From: an uncultured Asticcacaulis sp.
GTDB taxonomy: Bacteria > Pseudomonadota > Alphaproteobacteria > Caulobacterales > Caulobacteraceae
Direction of reading: 5' to 3'
DNA: 40,343 bases
NCBI GenBank assembly: GCA_936940865.1
Contig: CAKZJB010000159.1
Location: 1 to 40,343, forward strand
This document shows, piece after piece, positions 16,759-25,348 of the stretch (its first letter is position 1; each line of letters starts with the position of its first letter). The notes under the pieces are model-generated. The model had not been told where the DNA came from, did no database searches, and was given only the letters and a program-made list of their open reading frames with translations. A program made the position numbers and the translations under genes.

Positions 16759-17445
16759 ATGCCGCTTATCAGCCTGCGCAACGTCCATTTCAATTACCAG
16801 ACAAGCGATCGCACGGTCGCGGCGCTGCGGGGCGTATCCCTTGATATTGAAGCCGGCGACTTCGTTGCCGTCTGCGGTCCGTCGGGCTGCGGCAAGTCGA
16901 CCCTGCTCAACATCATGGGCACGCTGGACCGCCCCACTTCCGGACAGTACATCCATGACGGCGAAGATCTGGCGGGTTTCACGCCCGGGCGGCTGGCGCA
17001 GTTGCGCGCCCGCCATATCGGATTCGTCTTCCAGAGTTTCAATCTGATCGACAGCCTCACCGTCTACGACAATATCGAACTGGCGCTGCTGTACCGTCAC
17101 GACCGTGAGCGGAACCTGCGTAACCGGATCATGGACGCCATGGACAAGGTCGGCATAGCGCACCGCGCCAACCATCTGCCGCGCCAGCTTTCGGGCGGCC
17201 AGCAACAGCGCTGCGCCATCGCCCGCGCCATCGTCGGCAGGCCGTCGCTCATTCTCGCCGACGAACCGACCGGCAATCTCGATTCCGAAAATGCCGCCCA
17301 GATCTTCGGCATACTGAAGGCGCTTCATGCCGACGGCAGTACCCTGGTGGTGGTCACACACTCTCCCGGCCAGGCGGACCAGGCCGGGCGCGTCGTCGAA
17401 ATGCTCGACGGCCGCATCCTCCTCTCCCGGCGCCGGGTCGCATGA
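16759..17445 (+). CDS. MacB/LolD-type ABC transporter ATP-binding protein
   Basis: The product is 228 aa, the usual length for this class. It has Walker [10 protein letters not shown] (40-48), the Q loop with Gln92 in FQSFNL, the signature LSGGQQQR (144-151), Walker [13 protein letters not shown] (164-175) and the H-loop His201 in [14 protein letters not shown] is characteristic of the MacB/LolD/FtsE group (type VII ABC systems), which drive mechanotransmission or extraction across the envelope rather than import through the membrane. Its stop overlaps the permease start by 4 nt (ATGA), so the two are translationally coupled. There is no MFP/adaptor or outer-membrane channel gene next to it. 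Confidence 0.93.
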   Translation: MPLISLRNVHFNYQTSDRTVAALRGVSLDIEAGDFVAVCGPSGCGKSTLLNIMGTLDRPTSGQYIHDGEDLAGFTPGRLAQLRARHIGFVFQSFNLIDSLTVYDNIELALLYRHDRERNLRNRIMDAMDKVGIAHRANHLPRQLSGGQQQRCAIARAIVGRPSLILADEPTGNLDSENAAQIFGILKALHADGSTLVVVTHSPGQADQAGRVVEMLDGRILLSRRRVA

Positions 17446-19823
17446 GACTGCGCGCCTCCGTCCTTGTCCATGTCGGCCGGTCCCTCCTGCGCTACTGGGG
17501 CCTGAGCCTGCTGAACGCCCTCGGCCTGGCAATCGGGTCGGCCGCCGCCATCATCATCGCCCTCTATATCCGCGACGAGCTGACCTTCGACCGCTTCCTG
17601 CCCGGAGCCGACAAGGTCACGATGGTGACTTCGGTCTACAGCCCCCCTGACAGTCCCGTCGTCAGCAACGACAAGTCGCCGGCCGGGGTGGCGGAGTGGC
17701 TGCGCGCCGACGCTCCGGCCGTCGAAGCAGCGACGCGCCTCATTCCCGTGGAGTGGCCCGTCCGCTCCTCCCGCTTCGAGTCGATCGAAAATATATACTG
17801 GGCCGATCCCAATCTGTTCGATGTCCTGCGCTTCAGGGCCGTTGCCGGTGACCTCACGACCGCGCTGGCGAAACCCTATACGGTCGTCATTACCCAGGCC
17901 GTGGCGCGGCGGTATTTCGGTCGCGACGACGTGGTGGGCCAGACCCTGGTGATCAATGGCGGATCACCCGTCGTCATTACCGCCGTCCTTGCCGATTTCC
18001 CCGCCAACAACAGCGTGAACCGGGAAATCTTCATCTCGGGGCTTTCGGCGTACAGCATGACGGCGGTCTTCCATCTGCACCCCGACTGGCAATGGGCGTC
18101 CAGCTATACCTTCCTGCGCCTGAAGCCCGGCGCGCATCTGGCGCCCGAAACCGTCCGGCAGATCACGGCGCGGCATTGGAACAACACCTTCAACCTGCCG
18201 GCGGAGTTTCACCTCGTACGGCTTACCGAACTGCACTTCCAGCCTGAGGCGGACAGTCAGATGTCGCCCCGGGGCCATCGGGATACGGTCATGACGATGG
18301 CTTTCGTCGCGGCCCTTATTCCCTTCCTCGCGGCCGTCAATTTTGCCGGCCTGATGACGGCGCAGATCGATGAGCGCCGCGCCGAAATGGCCATCCGACG
18401 CAGCCTTGGCGCCCAACGCCATCATCTTTTTCTCCAGGTATTCATGGAGACCTTCTGTATCAATGCCCTTGCGACGCTGGCGGGACTGGCGCTGGCCGAA
18501 CGCCTGCTCCCCCTTGTCAACCGGCTGCTCGGACTTGAAATGTCCCTGTGGGCCGCGCCCGGTTTCGCCGTCGGCTGCGCGCTCGCCGCCGCCCTGACAG
18601 GCGTGGCGGCCGGCCTGTACCCGGCGATCGTGCTTTCCAACGTGCCCGCCAGCCCGTCGAGAGAAGCCGGGCTGTCCGGCGGCCGCGGCTATATCGGACG
18701 GGTCGGCTGGATCGCGGTCCAGTTTTCCCTGCTGATCACGCTGCTTATCGCCTCGCATACCGTCTACCGTCAGTGGGCGTTCGCCACCGGCGCCGCCCTG
18801 AACTTCGACGCCGCCGGCGTCGTCCAGATCGAGGTCTATCAAAATCATGGCCTGGAAGACTCTTTCCGGCAGCATATCGTGGAACTGAAAGACGTGCGGG
18901 ACGCGTCCTATTCCCGCTTCGTGCCGGAGGAACGGGATACCCGCCCCGGCTGGGTGATCCTGCCCAACGGCCATCGGATGCAGTTCAACCGGGAATCGGT
19001 CGACACGCACTTTTTTCACATGTTCGGCATACGCCTGCTCGCCGGCCGGAACTTCTCCGGCGTCTACAATGCCAACCACACCCCGGGCGAAATTATTCTC
19101 AGCCGCTCGGTCGCGCGGGCCCTGGGCTATCGCACGCCCGCCGACGCGGTCGGGCGCTACCTGGCGTATGAGGGCGACCACGATCACATCCGGTCCCAGA
19201 TCATCGGCGTCGTCGACGACATGCGCATCGACACGGTGCGCGAGCCCCTGCAGCCGATGATTTTCGACAATCAGGCCTTCTTCTTCACCCGGCTCAATGT
19301 CAAACTCCAAACGGGCGCCGAAGCGGCGGGACTGGCCGCCATAAATAACGTCTGGCGGCACGACTACCCCGCCGCGAACCCGATCGTCCTCTATCCCTAC
19401 GTCGATTACCTCGGCGGCCTCTATCGCGACATGATCCAGCAATGGTGGGCCTTCGGTCTTCTGTCGATCGTCGGAGTCTGCATTTCCATACTGGGGCTGA
19501 CGGGCCTTTCGGTCTACCTGGCAAGGACGCGATTGCGCGAAATCGCCATCCGCAACGCCCTTGGCGCCCGTCTCTGGGATATTTTCCTGCTGCGCATCGA
19601 GCCCTTCGTCAGGCCGCTGCTGATCGCCAACGTGATTGCCGGCGTGGCCGCATGGACGCTGATGTCCTGGTGGCTGCGTTCATTCAGCGCCCACGTCGAT
19701 CTCGACCCCATCTCCTTTGCCGCCGCCGGGGCGCTGACCGTTTTCATCGCCCTGGTGACCCTGGCGCTGCACGCCGTATCGGCCGCACCCGCCCGGTCGA
19801 GTCAGCCGCTGCGCACCGACTGA
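17442..19823 (+). CDS. FtsX/MacB-type ABC transporter permease, large two-module form
   Basis: The product is 793 aa. A first membrane helix (about 14-40) is followed by a MacB-like periplasmic domain (45-280), then helices near 285-310, 335-360, 368-400 and 425-448. A second periplasmic domain follows (450-660), then three helices at 668-783. The FtsX coupling motif occurs twice: RRAEMAIRRSLGA near 310-325 and RLREIAIRNALGA near 690-705. This duplicated form of about 800 residues is common among ABC permeases linked to two-component genes. The substrate is unknown; export of a peptide, lipoprotein or toxic compound is possible. The gene ends 191 nt before the convergent halogenase 2, with a palindromic repeat element between them. 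Confidence 0.9.
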   Translation: MRLRASVLVHVGRSLLRYWGLSLLNALGLAIGSAAAIIIALYIRDELTFDRFLPGADKVTMVTSVYSPPDSPVVSNDKSPAGVAEWLRADAPAVEAATRLIPVEWPVRSSRFESIENIYWADPNLFDVLRFRAVAGDLTTALAKPYTVVITQAVARRYFGRDDVVGQTLVINGGSPVVITAVLADFPANNSVNREIFISGLSAYSMTAVFHLHPDWQWASSYTFLRLKPGAHLAPETVRQITARHWNNTFNLPAEFHLVRLTELHFQPEADSQMSPRGHRDTVMTMAFVAALIPFLAAVNFAGLMTAQIDERRAEMAIRRSLGAQRHHLFLQVFMETFCINALATLAGLALAERLLPLVNRLLGLEMSLWAAPGFAVGCALAAALTGVAAGLYPAIVLSNVPASPSREAGLSGGRGYIGRVGWIAVQFSLLITLLIASHTVYRQWAFATGAALNFDAAGVVQIEVYQNHGLEDSFRQHIVELKDVRDASYSRFVPEERDTRPGWVILPNGHRMQFNRESVDTHFFHMFGIRLLAGRNFSGVYNANHTPGEIILSRSVARALGYRTPADAVGRYLAYEGDHDHIRSQIIGVVDDMRIDTVREPLQPMIFDNQAFFFTRLNVKLQTGAEAAGLAAINNVWRHDYPAANPIVLYPYVDYLGGLYRDMIQQWWAFGLLSIVGVCISILGLTGLSVYLARTRLREIAIRNALGARLWDIFLLRIEPFVRPLLIANVIAGVAAWTLMSWWLRSFSAHVDLDPISFAAAGALTVFIALVTLALHAVSAAPARSSQPLRTD

Positions 19824-19829
19824 AACCTT

Positions 19830-20015
19830 ATACCAACGGCGATTGGCTTCGACTCGATGACCGCCCGCAAGGGCGCCAATCTTTTCTTACCCTGTCCGCC
19901 GCCGCCTTGTCCTCAAGGAGCGAAGCGTCAGGACAACGCTTCATGGTCCTCAAAGAGCGAAGCGTTAGGACAACGCTTCATGGTCCTCAAAGAGCGAAGC
20001 GTCAGGACAACGCTT
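19830..20015. repeat. Intergenic palindromic repeat, copy 1, with three 37-bp units
   Basis: The element starts with ATACCAACGGCGATTGG and GCAAGGGCGCCAATCTTTTC, then a CCGCCGCCTTG block. Three tandem units follow: 19910-19946, 19947-19983 and 19984-20015 (the last cut short). Each unit contains GAAGCGT(T/C)-AGGAC-AACGCTTC, a near-perfect hairpin, and begins with TCCTCAA(A/G)(A/G)AG. The last unit ends exactly inside the halogenase 2 stop codon. It fills the convergent gap between the ABC permease and halogenase 2 and could serve as a two-way terminator. Confidence 0.85.
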
Positions 20016-21499
20016 TAAAGCTTCGCCAGAAAATCCTCGTGGCTCGGCATGTAGTCGCAGCAATTCCTTATGGTCTGACGTGTTTCCGCCAGCCAGCGCT
20101 CCATGTCTTCCCGCTTCAGGCTGAGCGTCAGCGGATCCGGCGCGCGCGGCCTCAGGCCCTGCCCCCACATGACCGCCAGCCAGCTCGGCGTCCGGAACTG
20201 CTCGCCGCCGTCGGGCGGAATCCGTCCGCGGCTTTCGAACAGGCGGATGCGGTCGCTCAGGCGCTCCGGGACCTCCATGCCGGCGCAATACCGCCAGAAC
20301 GGCGAGTCGTCTCTCTGGGTGACATGGTAATGCAGGATCAGGAAATCCCGGATGTCTTCGTATTCCCCGACCATCTGGCCGTTGTAGGTCTTGATGTCGA
20401 TCGGATCGAAGCCCTTGTCGGGAAACAGGTACTGCAACCGCGTTATCGCGTTCTGGATCAGCATGATCGAGGTCGATTCCAGCGGCTCCAGAAAGCCCGC
20501 CGACAGACCGACCGCGACGCAGTTCTTCTCCCAGAAACGCTCACGCCGGCCGGTCGTGAAACGCAGCAGGCGCGGCTCGGCCAGCGCCTTGCCGTCGAGA
20601 TTGTCGGTGAGTTGCCGTAAGGCCGCCGAGTCGCTTGTGAAGGCGCTCGAAAAGACATGGCCGTTGCCGTCGCGATGTTGCAGCGGGATACGCCACTGCC
20701 ACCCGGCCGTCAGCGCCTGCGATCGTGTAAAGGGCGGCGGCGCGCCGTCCCGCGCCGTCGGTACGGCCCAGGCGCGGTCGCACGGCAGCCAGTGCGACCA
20801 GTCGACGAAGCCGACCCCCAGCGCCTCCCCCAGCAGCAGGGCGCGAAAGCCCGTGCAGTCGATGAACAGGTCCCCATCGACCGAGCGGCCGTCGTCGAGC
20901 GCAAGGCTGCGAATAAAACCGGCGTCGTCGAGCCGGACGTTGGCAATCCGGCCCTCGAGCCGCCGGACCCCGGCCTTTTCGGACAGCCCCCGCAGATATT
21001 GCGCATACAGCGAGGCATCGAACTGGAAGGCGTAGGCGATATCCGCCAGCGGCGAATTGGAGCGCGACGGCCGCATGAATTTGCCGTGCAGCGAGGCCAG
21101 GGTCTGGAGGTTGTAGGCGTCCAGCGGCTCGTCGCCGTTTTCCAGGACTTGCCGCAGCCAGACGGCATGAAACGGCAGAGCCCCGTATTCGCGGCCGTGC
21201 GGCCCGAAAGAGTGATGATAGCGGTTGCCCAGGTGGCCCCAGTCGCTGAATTCGATCCCCAGCTTGAAGGTTCCGCGCGTGAAACGGACGAAGTCGTTTT
21301 CATCTATACCGATGAAGCGGTTGTAGACGTGGATGTAGGGCGTCGTCGCCTCGCCGACGCCGACCGTTCCGATCTCCTCGCTTTCGACCAGAACGATCTC
21401 GTCGAAATTGTCGCGCATAACCCGGGAAAACCACGCGGCAGTCATCCAGCCCGCGGTTCCGCCGCCGGCAATGACCACCTTTCTGACAGGCTCGACCAT
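20015..21499 (-). CDS. Flavin-dependent tryptophan-halogenase-like protein 2
   Basis: The product is 494 aa. It carries GGGTAGW (12-18) for FAD, IGTVGVGEAT, the active-site Lys79 in GTFKLGIEF, the signature GWQWRIP and EPLESTS with the PrnA Glu346 equivalent. It differs from halogenases 1 and 3 in having Ser instead of Gly/Ala after PLEST. I chose the Met at 21499 because MVEPVRKVVIAGGG begins right at the first beta-strand; an in-frame ATG at 21544 would add 15 residues of low-complexity sequence. It follows TonB receptor 2 by 139 nt with a hairpin between. The 3' end abuts a palindromic repeat whose last base is part of the stop codon. As with its paralogues, the substrate is unknown and no flavin reductase is near. 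Confidence 0.92.
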   Translation of the reverse strand: MVEPVRKVVIAGGGTAGWMTAAWFSRVMRDNFDEIVLVESEEIGTVGVGEATTPYIHVYNRFIGIDENDFVRFTRGTFKLGIEFSDWGHLGNRYHHSFGPHGREYGALPFHAVWLRQVLENGDEPLDAYNLQTLASLHGKFMRPSRSNSPLADIAYAFQFDASLYAQYLRGLSEKAGVRRLEGRIANVRLDDAGFIRSLALDDGRSVDGDLFIDCTGFRALLLGEALGVGFVDWSHWLPCDRAWAVPTARDGAPPPFTRSQALTAGWQWRIPLQHRDGNGHVFSSAFTSDSAALRQLTDNLDGKALAEPRLLRFTTGRRERFWEKNCVAVGLSAGFLEPLESTSIMLIQNAITRLQYLFPDKGFDPIDIKTYNGQMVGEYEDIRDFLILHYHVTQRDDSPFWRYCAGMEVPERLSDRIRLFESRGRIPPDGGEQFRTPSWLAVMWGQGLRPRAPDPLTLSLKREDMERWLAETRQTIRNCCDYMPSHEDFLAKL

Positions 21500-21595
21500 T
21501 GCAATCTCATGAAAAGGTGGCCCGGCGCCAGGACGCCGGGCCATGAGTTAACCACTGCCGGAGGAAGAAAGTTGGCAGCGGCACGAGCTTGGGGT

Positions 21596-21629
21596 GATGC
21601 GGGGCGCCAGGGAAAAAACGCCCCGCATC
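21596..21629. terminator. Strong hairpin between TonB receptor 2 and halogenase 2
   Basis: A perfect 11-bp stem (GATGCGGGGCG at 21596-21606, CGCCCCGCATC at 21619-21629) lies 9 nt past the receptor stop, with a 12-nt loop that holds the only A/T run. No T-run follows the stem on the minus strand, so it may stabilise the receptor mRNA 3' end or slow the polymerase rather than end transcription outright. Confidence 0.6.
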
Positions 21630-21638
21630 GCAAGGCCG

Positions 21639-24600
21639 TCAGAAGTTGGCCTTGATGGTGAAGGTGTAGGTCCGGCCGTCGTAGTCGATCCAGCGAACCA
21701 GGTTGTGGTCGTTCTCGTACTCGTAGCGCAGCGAGTTGGTCAGGTTGTAACCGTCGAACGACAGGGTGATGTTGTCGGTCACGTTATAGGACGCCGACAG
21801 GTCGAGCTGGCCGCGTGCGCGCACCGACCGGGCGCTGCCGGTATAGGTGCCGTTGGCGTTGAGCGGATAGTCGGAGCGCCAGTTGTAGACGGCGCGGATG
21901 CCGAACTTCGACGTTTCGTAATAGCCGATCAGGTTGACCACGTGCTTGGAGATGCCCGGGAACGGCGCGATCGCCGGGCTCTTCGACGTCGTATAGGCGT
22001 AGTTGAAGTCGCCGCCGAAGTTCTTCCAGAAGCCGGGCAGGAAATCCAGGTTCTGCTGGACGTTGAACTCCAGGCCGTTGACATAGGTCGGCTTGTCGAG
22101 GTTGTAGGAGCCGTGGGCGTTGACGTAGACCGTCTTGGTCGAGGTGCTGAGACCGGTCGCGACGCAGTTGGTACCGTTCCAGTTCAGCGCGCCGTAGCCC
22201 CAGTTCGAGCCGCTGGCCGGACACAGGATGGCCGGATCGCTGGTGCCGGTGATGCGGCCCGTGATCGTCTTCTTGAACCAGGCCAGCGAGATCACGCCGT
22301 TGGGACGGTTATACCATTCCAGCGACAGGTCGTAGGAGTCGGCCAGGTACGGGTGCAGGCCTGCATTGCCGAGCGCGACGGTGGCGTTGTAGATCTGCAT
22401 GGATGGCGTCGAGGCGCTGCCGTCCAGCAGGGGCTGGCCGAACTGCGACACGGGCGAGAACTGGCGCGCCTGCGGACGGACATAGGTCTTGTAGTAGGCG
22501 CCGCGCAGCACCAGATCGTCGCGTACGTCAGCGACGAAGATCGCCGACGGCAGCCAGTAGTGGTACTTGTTCTTCAGCGTATGCCACGAGAAGTTCGACA
22601 GTGCGCCCACGCCGTCGGCGAACGGCGTGACCTGATCCAGCGTATCGGTCGTTTCCTCGGTGCCTTCATAGCGCAGGCCGACATTGCCGCGGACGCGGTG
22701 GCCGGCGAGGCTGGTCTCGTACTTGGCCTGCAGATAGGCTTCGGTCAGATCGTTGTCGTCGGTATAGTTGTAGTTGGCGAAGGCGCCGTCGGCATAGAGG
22801 ATGTTGAAGCCCACCGCCGACAAGCCACCGCCGTTATAGACGGTCACCGGCGTCACGGCCGAAATGAACTTTTCGGCATCGAGCACTTGCCAGTTCTTGG
22901 AAATCGCGGCCTTGCCGTCCATGAAGTCGTTGACCGACGGCGCGGTGATCAGCATGTCCGAGGTCAGGGCCGACAACTTGGCGCCGTAGGCCATGTTGCG
23001 GAAGCCATGAGAAACAAAGTGGTTCTGTTCGAGGCGGAAGCCGCCCTGGACGCTGGTGATGGGGCCCCACTTGACGAAGTGCTCGACATCCAGCTGCGCC
23101 GAGTTCACGTGGTTGACCGCGAAGCTTTCGGAACCGGAGATGTTGAGGTTGTAGGCGCCGTCGGCCGTGTACCAGTTTTCCGGATCGCTGTTGGACCAGC
23201 TCGTCCAGCTATGCATCAGCGTATTTTGCGGCGTCGGCGTGACGCTGTACGAGAAGTCGTCGAGATTGCCGAGGCCGGTATTGAACAGCGCCACGGTGCC
23301 GTTGCCGGCCGTCGTCGGGTTGGTCTGGAGATCGAGTTCGGTTTCGACCGATGCGTTCGAGCCCTTGGACATGGCCAGGACGCCCGCAACGCGCCAGTCC
23401 TCAGTGTGCCAGTCGAGATTCGAGACGAAACCTTCGGACTGCTGGTGCTGCGAATAGAGGCGGGTCGACGACTTCGCCGGGAAGTTCGTCATGGTGATGT
23501 CGGAATAGAGGTAGCGGCCGTCCGAGGTCTGGATCGGCGTGCCGTGCGGCGTGACGATGCCCGCGCCGTCCCACATCGAATTGATGAGGAAGTACTGCGT
23601 CGTCTTCGGCAGGTTGCGGTCGGTATAGTAGCCGACCAGACCGATCTTGGTGTTGTCGTTCGGCTTCCATTCCAGGCCGCCGGACGCCGACCAGAGGTCG
23701 CCGACGTTCATGCGGGTATATTGACGCAGGGCGCTGTCGAACCAGGCGCCCGACGTCCCCTTCGAACCGGTCGTGCTGTTGATATAGGGCGCGGCCTGCG
23801 ACTGGGTCATGCCCATGGCGTCGGCCAGGCTGCGGCAGAAGCTGCCGCCCGTGCAGGCCGTCGGCGAGAAGTACTGGCCGTAGGCCGACGAAAACTGGGA
23901 CGGCGTCAGGCCGGTCATGGCCGTGTCGAGCGCGCTGTACGAATTGAAGCGCAGCGTGTCGCGGCGGAAATTCTCGTGCTTGTAGGCCAGGGTGCCGAAC
24001 ACCGCGAAGTCCGGCGAGAAGTGCTTGTTGTAGCCGATCGTGTAGGCCGGCGAGGTCAGGTTGCCGAGCGAGTTGTTTTCGATCGCGACCTTGGCGAAGC
24101 CGCCGTCCTTGCGCGACAGAGCCGGCGCGATCTGCATGTCGACATTGCCCGACAGGCCACCCGACTGGGCATTGGCCATCGGCGACTTCTCAACGACAAA
24201 GGCGCTGAAGATGTCCGAGTTGAACGCGCCCAAAGGACCGCTCGAATCGTCGGACAGCGAGGGCGGCTCGGCGAAGGCTTGGCCGTTCAGCGTCGTACGC
24301 GCATAGGAACCCGGCATGCCGCGGACGTTGATCGTCGCGTTGCGGCCTTCGGCTTCGCGGTTGATCTGGACGCCGGGAATGCGCTGCAGCGCCTCACCGA
24401 CATTCAGGTCGGGAAAGCGGCCGAGGCCGTCCGACGAAATCCCGTCAGTGATTTCAATGTTGTTCTTCTTGGCCCTGACGGCGTCAGCGTAGCTTTTCTT
24501 GAAGCCCGTCACCACGACGACGTCGCTGCTGGCGGCCTGGGGCGCCGGCCCGTCGGCGGCGTAAGCCACGCCGGCCATGCTCCCCATCAGCATGGATGCA

Positions 24601-24650
24601 CTCAGTAAAACAGTTTTGAGGGTTCTTGCCCCGTTTGCCGGTCTTGCCAT
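21639..24650 (-). CDS. TonB-dependent receptor 2 (Xanthomonas/Caulobacter type)
   Basis: The product is 1003 aa. The ATG at 24650 has GAGGAATT 4-9 nt upstream and opens a signal peptide (TLKTVLLSASMLMGSMAG, cleaved near A-Y-A-A). SSDVVVVTGF is the TonB-box-like segment. The plug has LGRFPDLNVGEALQRIPGV, INVRGMPGSYARTTLNG and a VVEKSPMANAQSGGLSG region. The barrel ends in Phe (FTIKANF). The plug differs clearly from those of receptors 1 and 3, which lack the G-R-F-P-D form, so this receptor probably takes a different ligand. It is followed by halogenase 2 but no hydrolase. The GH42 and GH97 genes lie upstream on the same strand but are cut off by a terminator at 25296-25327. Confidence 0.93.
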   Translation of the reverse strand: MARPANGARTLKTVLLSASMLMGSMAGVAYAADGPAPQAASSDVVVVTGFKKSYADAVRAKKNNIEITDGISSDGLGRFPDLNVGEALQRIPGVQINREAEGRNATINVRGMPGSYARTTLNGQAFAEPPSLSDDSSGPLGAFNSDIFSAFVVEKSPMANAQSGGLSGNVDMQIAPALSRKDGGFAKVAIENNSLGNLTSPAYTIGYNKHFSPDFAVFGTLAYKHENFRRDTLRFNSYSALDTAMTGLTPSQFSSAYGQYFSPTACTGGSFCRSLADAMGMTQSQAAPYINSTTGSKGTSGAWFDSALRQYTRMNVGDLWSASGGLEWKPNDNTKIGLVGYYTDRNLPKTTQYFLINSMWDGAGIVTPHGTPIQTSDGRYLYSDITMTNFPAKSSTRLYSQHQQSEGFVSNLDWHTEDWRVAGVLAMSKGSNASVETELDLQTNPTTAGNGTVALFNTGLGNLDDFSYSVTPTPQNTLMHSWTSWSNSDPENWYTADGAYNLNISGSESFAVNHVNSAQLDVEHFVKWGPITSVQGGFRLEQNHFVSHGFRNMAYGAKLSALTSDMLITAPSVNDFMDGKAAISKNWQVLDAEKFISAVTPVTVYNGGGLSAVGFNILYADGAFANYNYTDDNDLTEAYLQAKYETSLAGHRVRGNVGLRYEGTEETTDTLDQVTPFADGVGALSNFSWHTLKNKYHYWLPSAIFVADVRDDLVLRGAYYKTYVRPQARQFSPVSQFGQPLLDGSASTPSMQIYNATVALGNAGLHPYLADSYDLSLEWYNRPNGVISLAWFKKTITGRITGTSDPAILCPASGSNWGYGALNWNGTNCVATGLSTSTKTVYVNAHGSYNLDKPTYVNGLEFNVQQNLDFLPGFWKNFGGDFNYAYTTSKSPAIAPFPGISKHVVNLIGYYETSKFGIRAVYNWRSDYPLNANGTYTGSARSVRARGQLDLSASYNVTDNITLSFDGYNLTNSLRYEYENDHNLVRWIDYDGRTYTFTIKANF

Positions 24651-25295
24651 CAAATTCCTCCTTTGCGGCATTGTTGAACACGTAATACCAATTTTCCGGC
24701 CACGATGGCCCGGCTCGAACGGGAATGCATATCTCGATATCAATGACCGGACGGCCTCGGCAGCCCGGCTTGACGCAAAATATTCATTAGTACTTTTTAT
24801 TTTTTTATACGAAACTTACGTTCCATCCTCGTTATTGGGCCCGGGCACCGCGAAATCCACAATCTGCGTTCGCGGCGGGCTTCAGGACTGCGGCTTCATA
24901 AGGAAATAAATACTTCCTTTGGTTTTAAGCAGTTGAAGCAGGACAAGCGTAGGATTTCGGCACAAAAATGTCAATTGATCACAAAAATGGAACAAAAATT
25001 TTAAGCGCAGAGTCAGGCCGGCGGCGGAGACGGGAAACGCCCCCGAATAATGAAATCAATTTTCTCTAATGGTAATATTTTTTATTATACAAAAACCTAG
25101 CCGGGCGGTGCCGGTACCATAGACCGCATCTCATCTCCCGGCCACGGCTTGCCCCGAGTTGCAAAAAGGGCACATATAGAACATTTCTTAGCGCCCCCGC
25201 GGCCCAAAACAGTACCAATACATGCCCTATTTCCGGCGCCTGCCGCGACCTGGCGATGAATCGGCGAATCGCCGACGGGCTTGGCCATAGCCCAG
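24651..25295. other. Long AT-rich region upstream of TonB receptor 2
   Basis: About 645 bp without a gene. It contains AT-rich blocks near 24775-24820 and 25065-25095, three ACAAAAAT(G/T) direct repeats at 24962-25000 around a TCAATTGA palindrome (24971-24978), and a perfect 15-bp dyad TCGGCGA-A-TCGCCGA at 25261-25275. It should hold the receptor 2 promoter. I could not fix -35/-10 boxes with confidence. Confidence 0.5.
24962..25000. promoter_or_regulatory. Direct repeats upstream of TonB receptor 2
   Basis: ACAAAAATG occurs at 24962-24970 and 24981-24989 and ACAAAAATT at 24992-25000, with the palindrome TCAATTGA between the first two. The last copy sits in GAACAAAAATT, an 11-mer that also occurs inside the first dyad upstream of TonB receptor 1. 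Confidence 0.35.
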
Positions 25296-25327
25296 GAAAA
25301 AGGGGCCGCGGTCACCCGCAGCCCCTT
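25296..25327 (-). terminator. Rho-independent terminator after the GH42 gene
   Basis: A 12-bp stem with one G-U pair (arms 25300-25311 and 25316-25327, 4-nt loop) is followed on the minus strand by a T-run from the A-rich 25296-25301. It lies about 20 nt past the GH42 stop and separates this operon from TonB receptor 2. Confidence 0.85.
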
Positions 25328-25348
25328 CTTTCCGATCACCTTCAACCG

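Noticed and set aside
19910-20015. Possible CRISPR array
   Set aside because: The 37-bp units follow each other directly with no spacers, have an internal hairpin, differ slightly, and recur in other gaps. No cas gene is present.
21594-24608. A very long open frame of 1004 codons on the plus strand antisense to TonB receptor 2
   Set aside because: It is a GC-skew shadow: its translation is rich in Arg/Gly/Val/Ala with no domain, while the minus strand encodes a complete receptor with signal peptide, plug, barrel and terminal Phe. The same holds for long antisense frames at 84-1781, 3032-4627, 5802-7451, 14283-15896, 17964-19442, 25256-27604 and 27681-29060.
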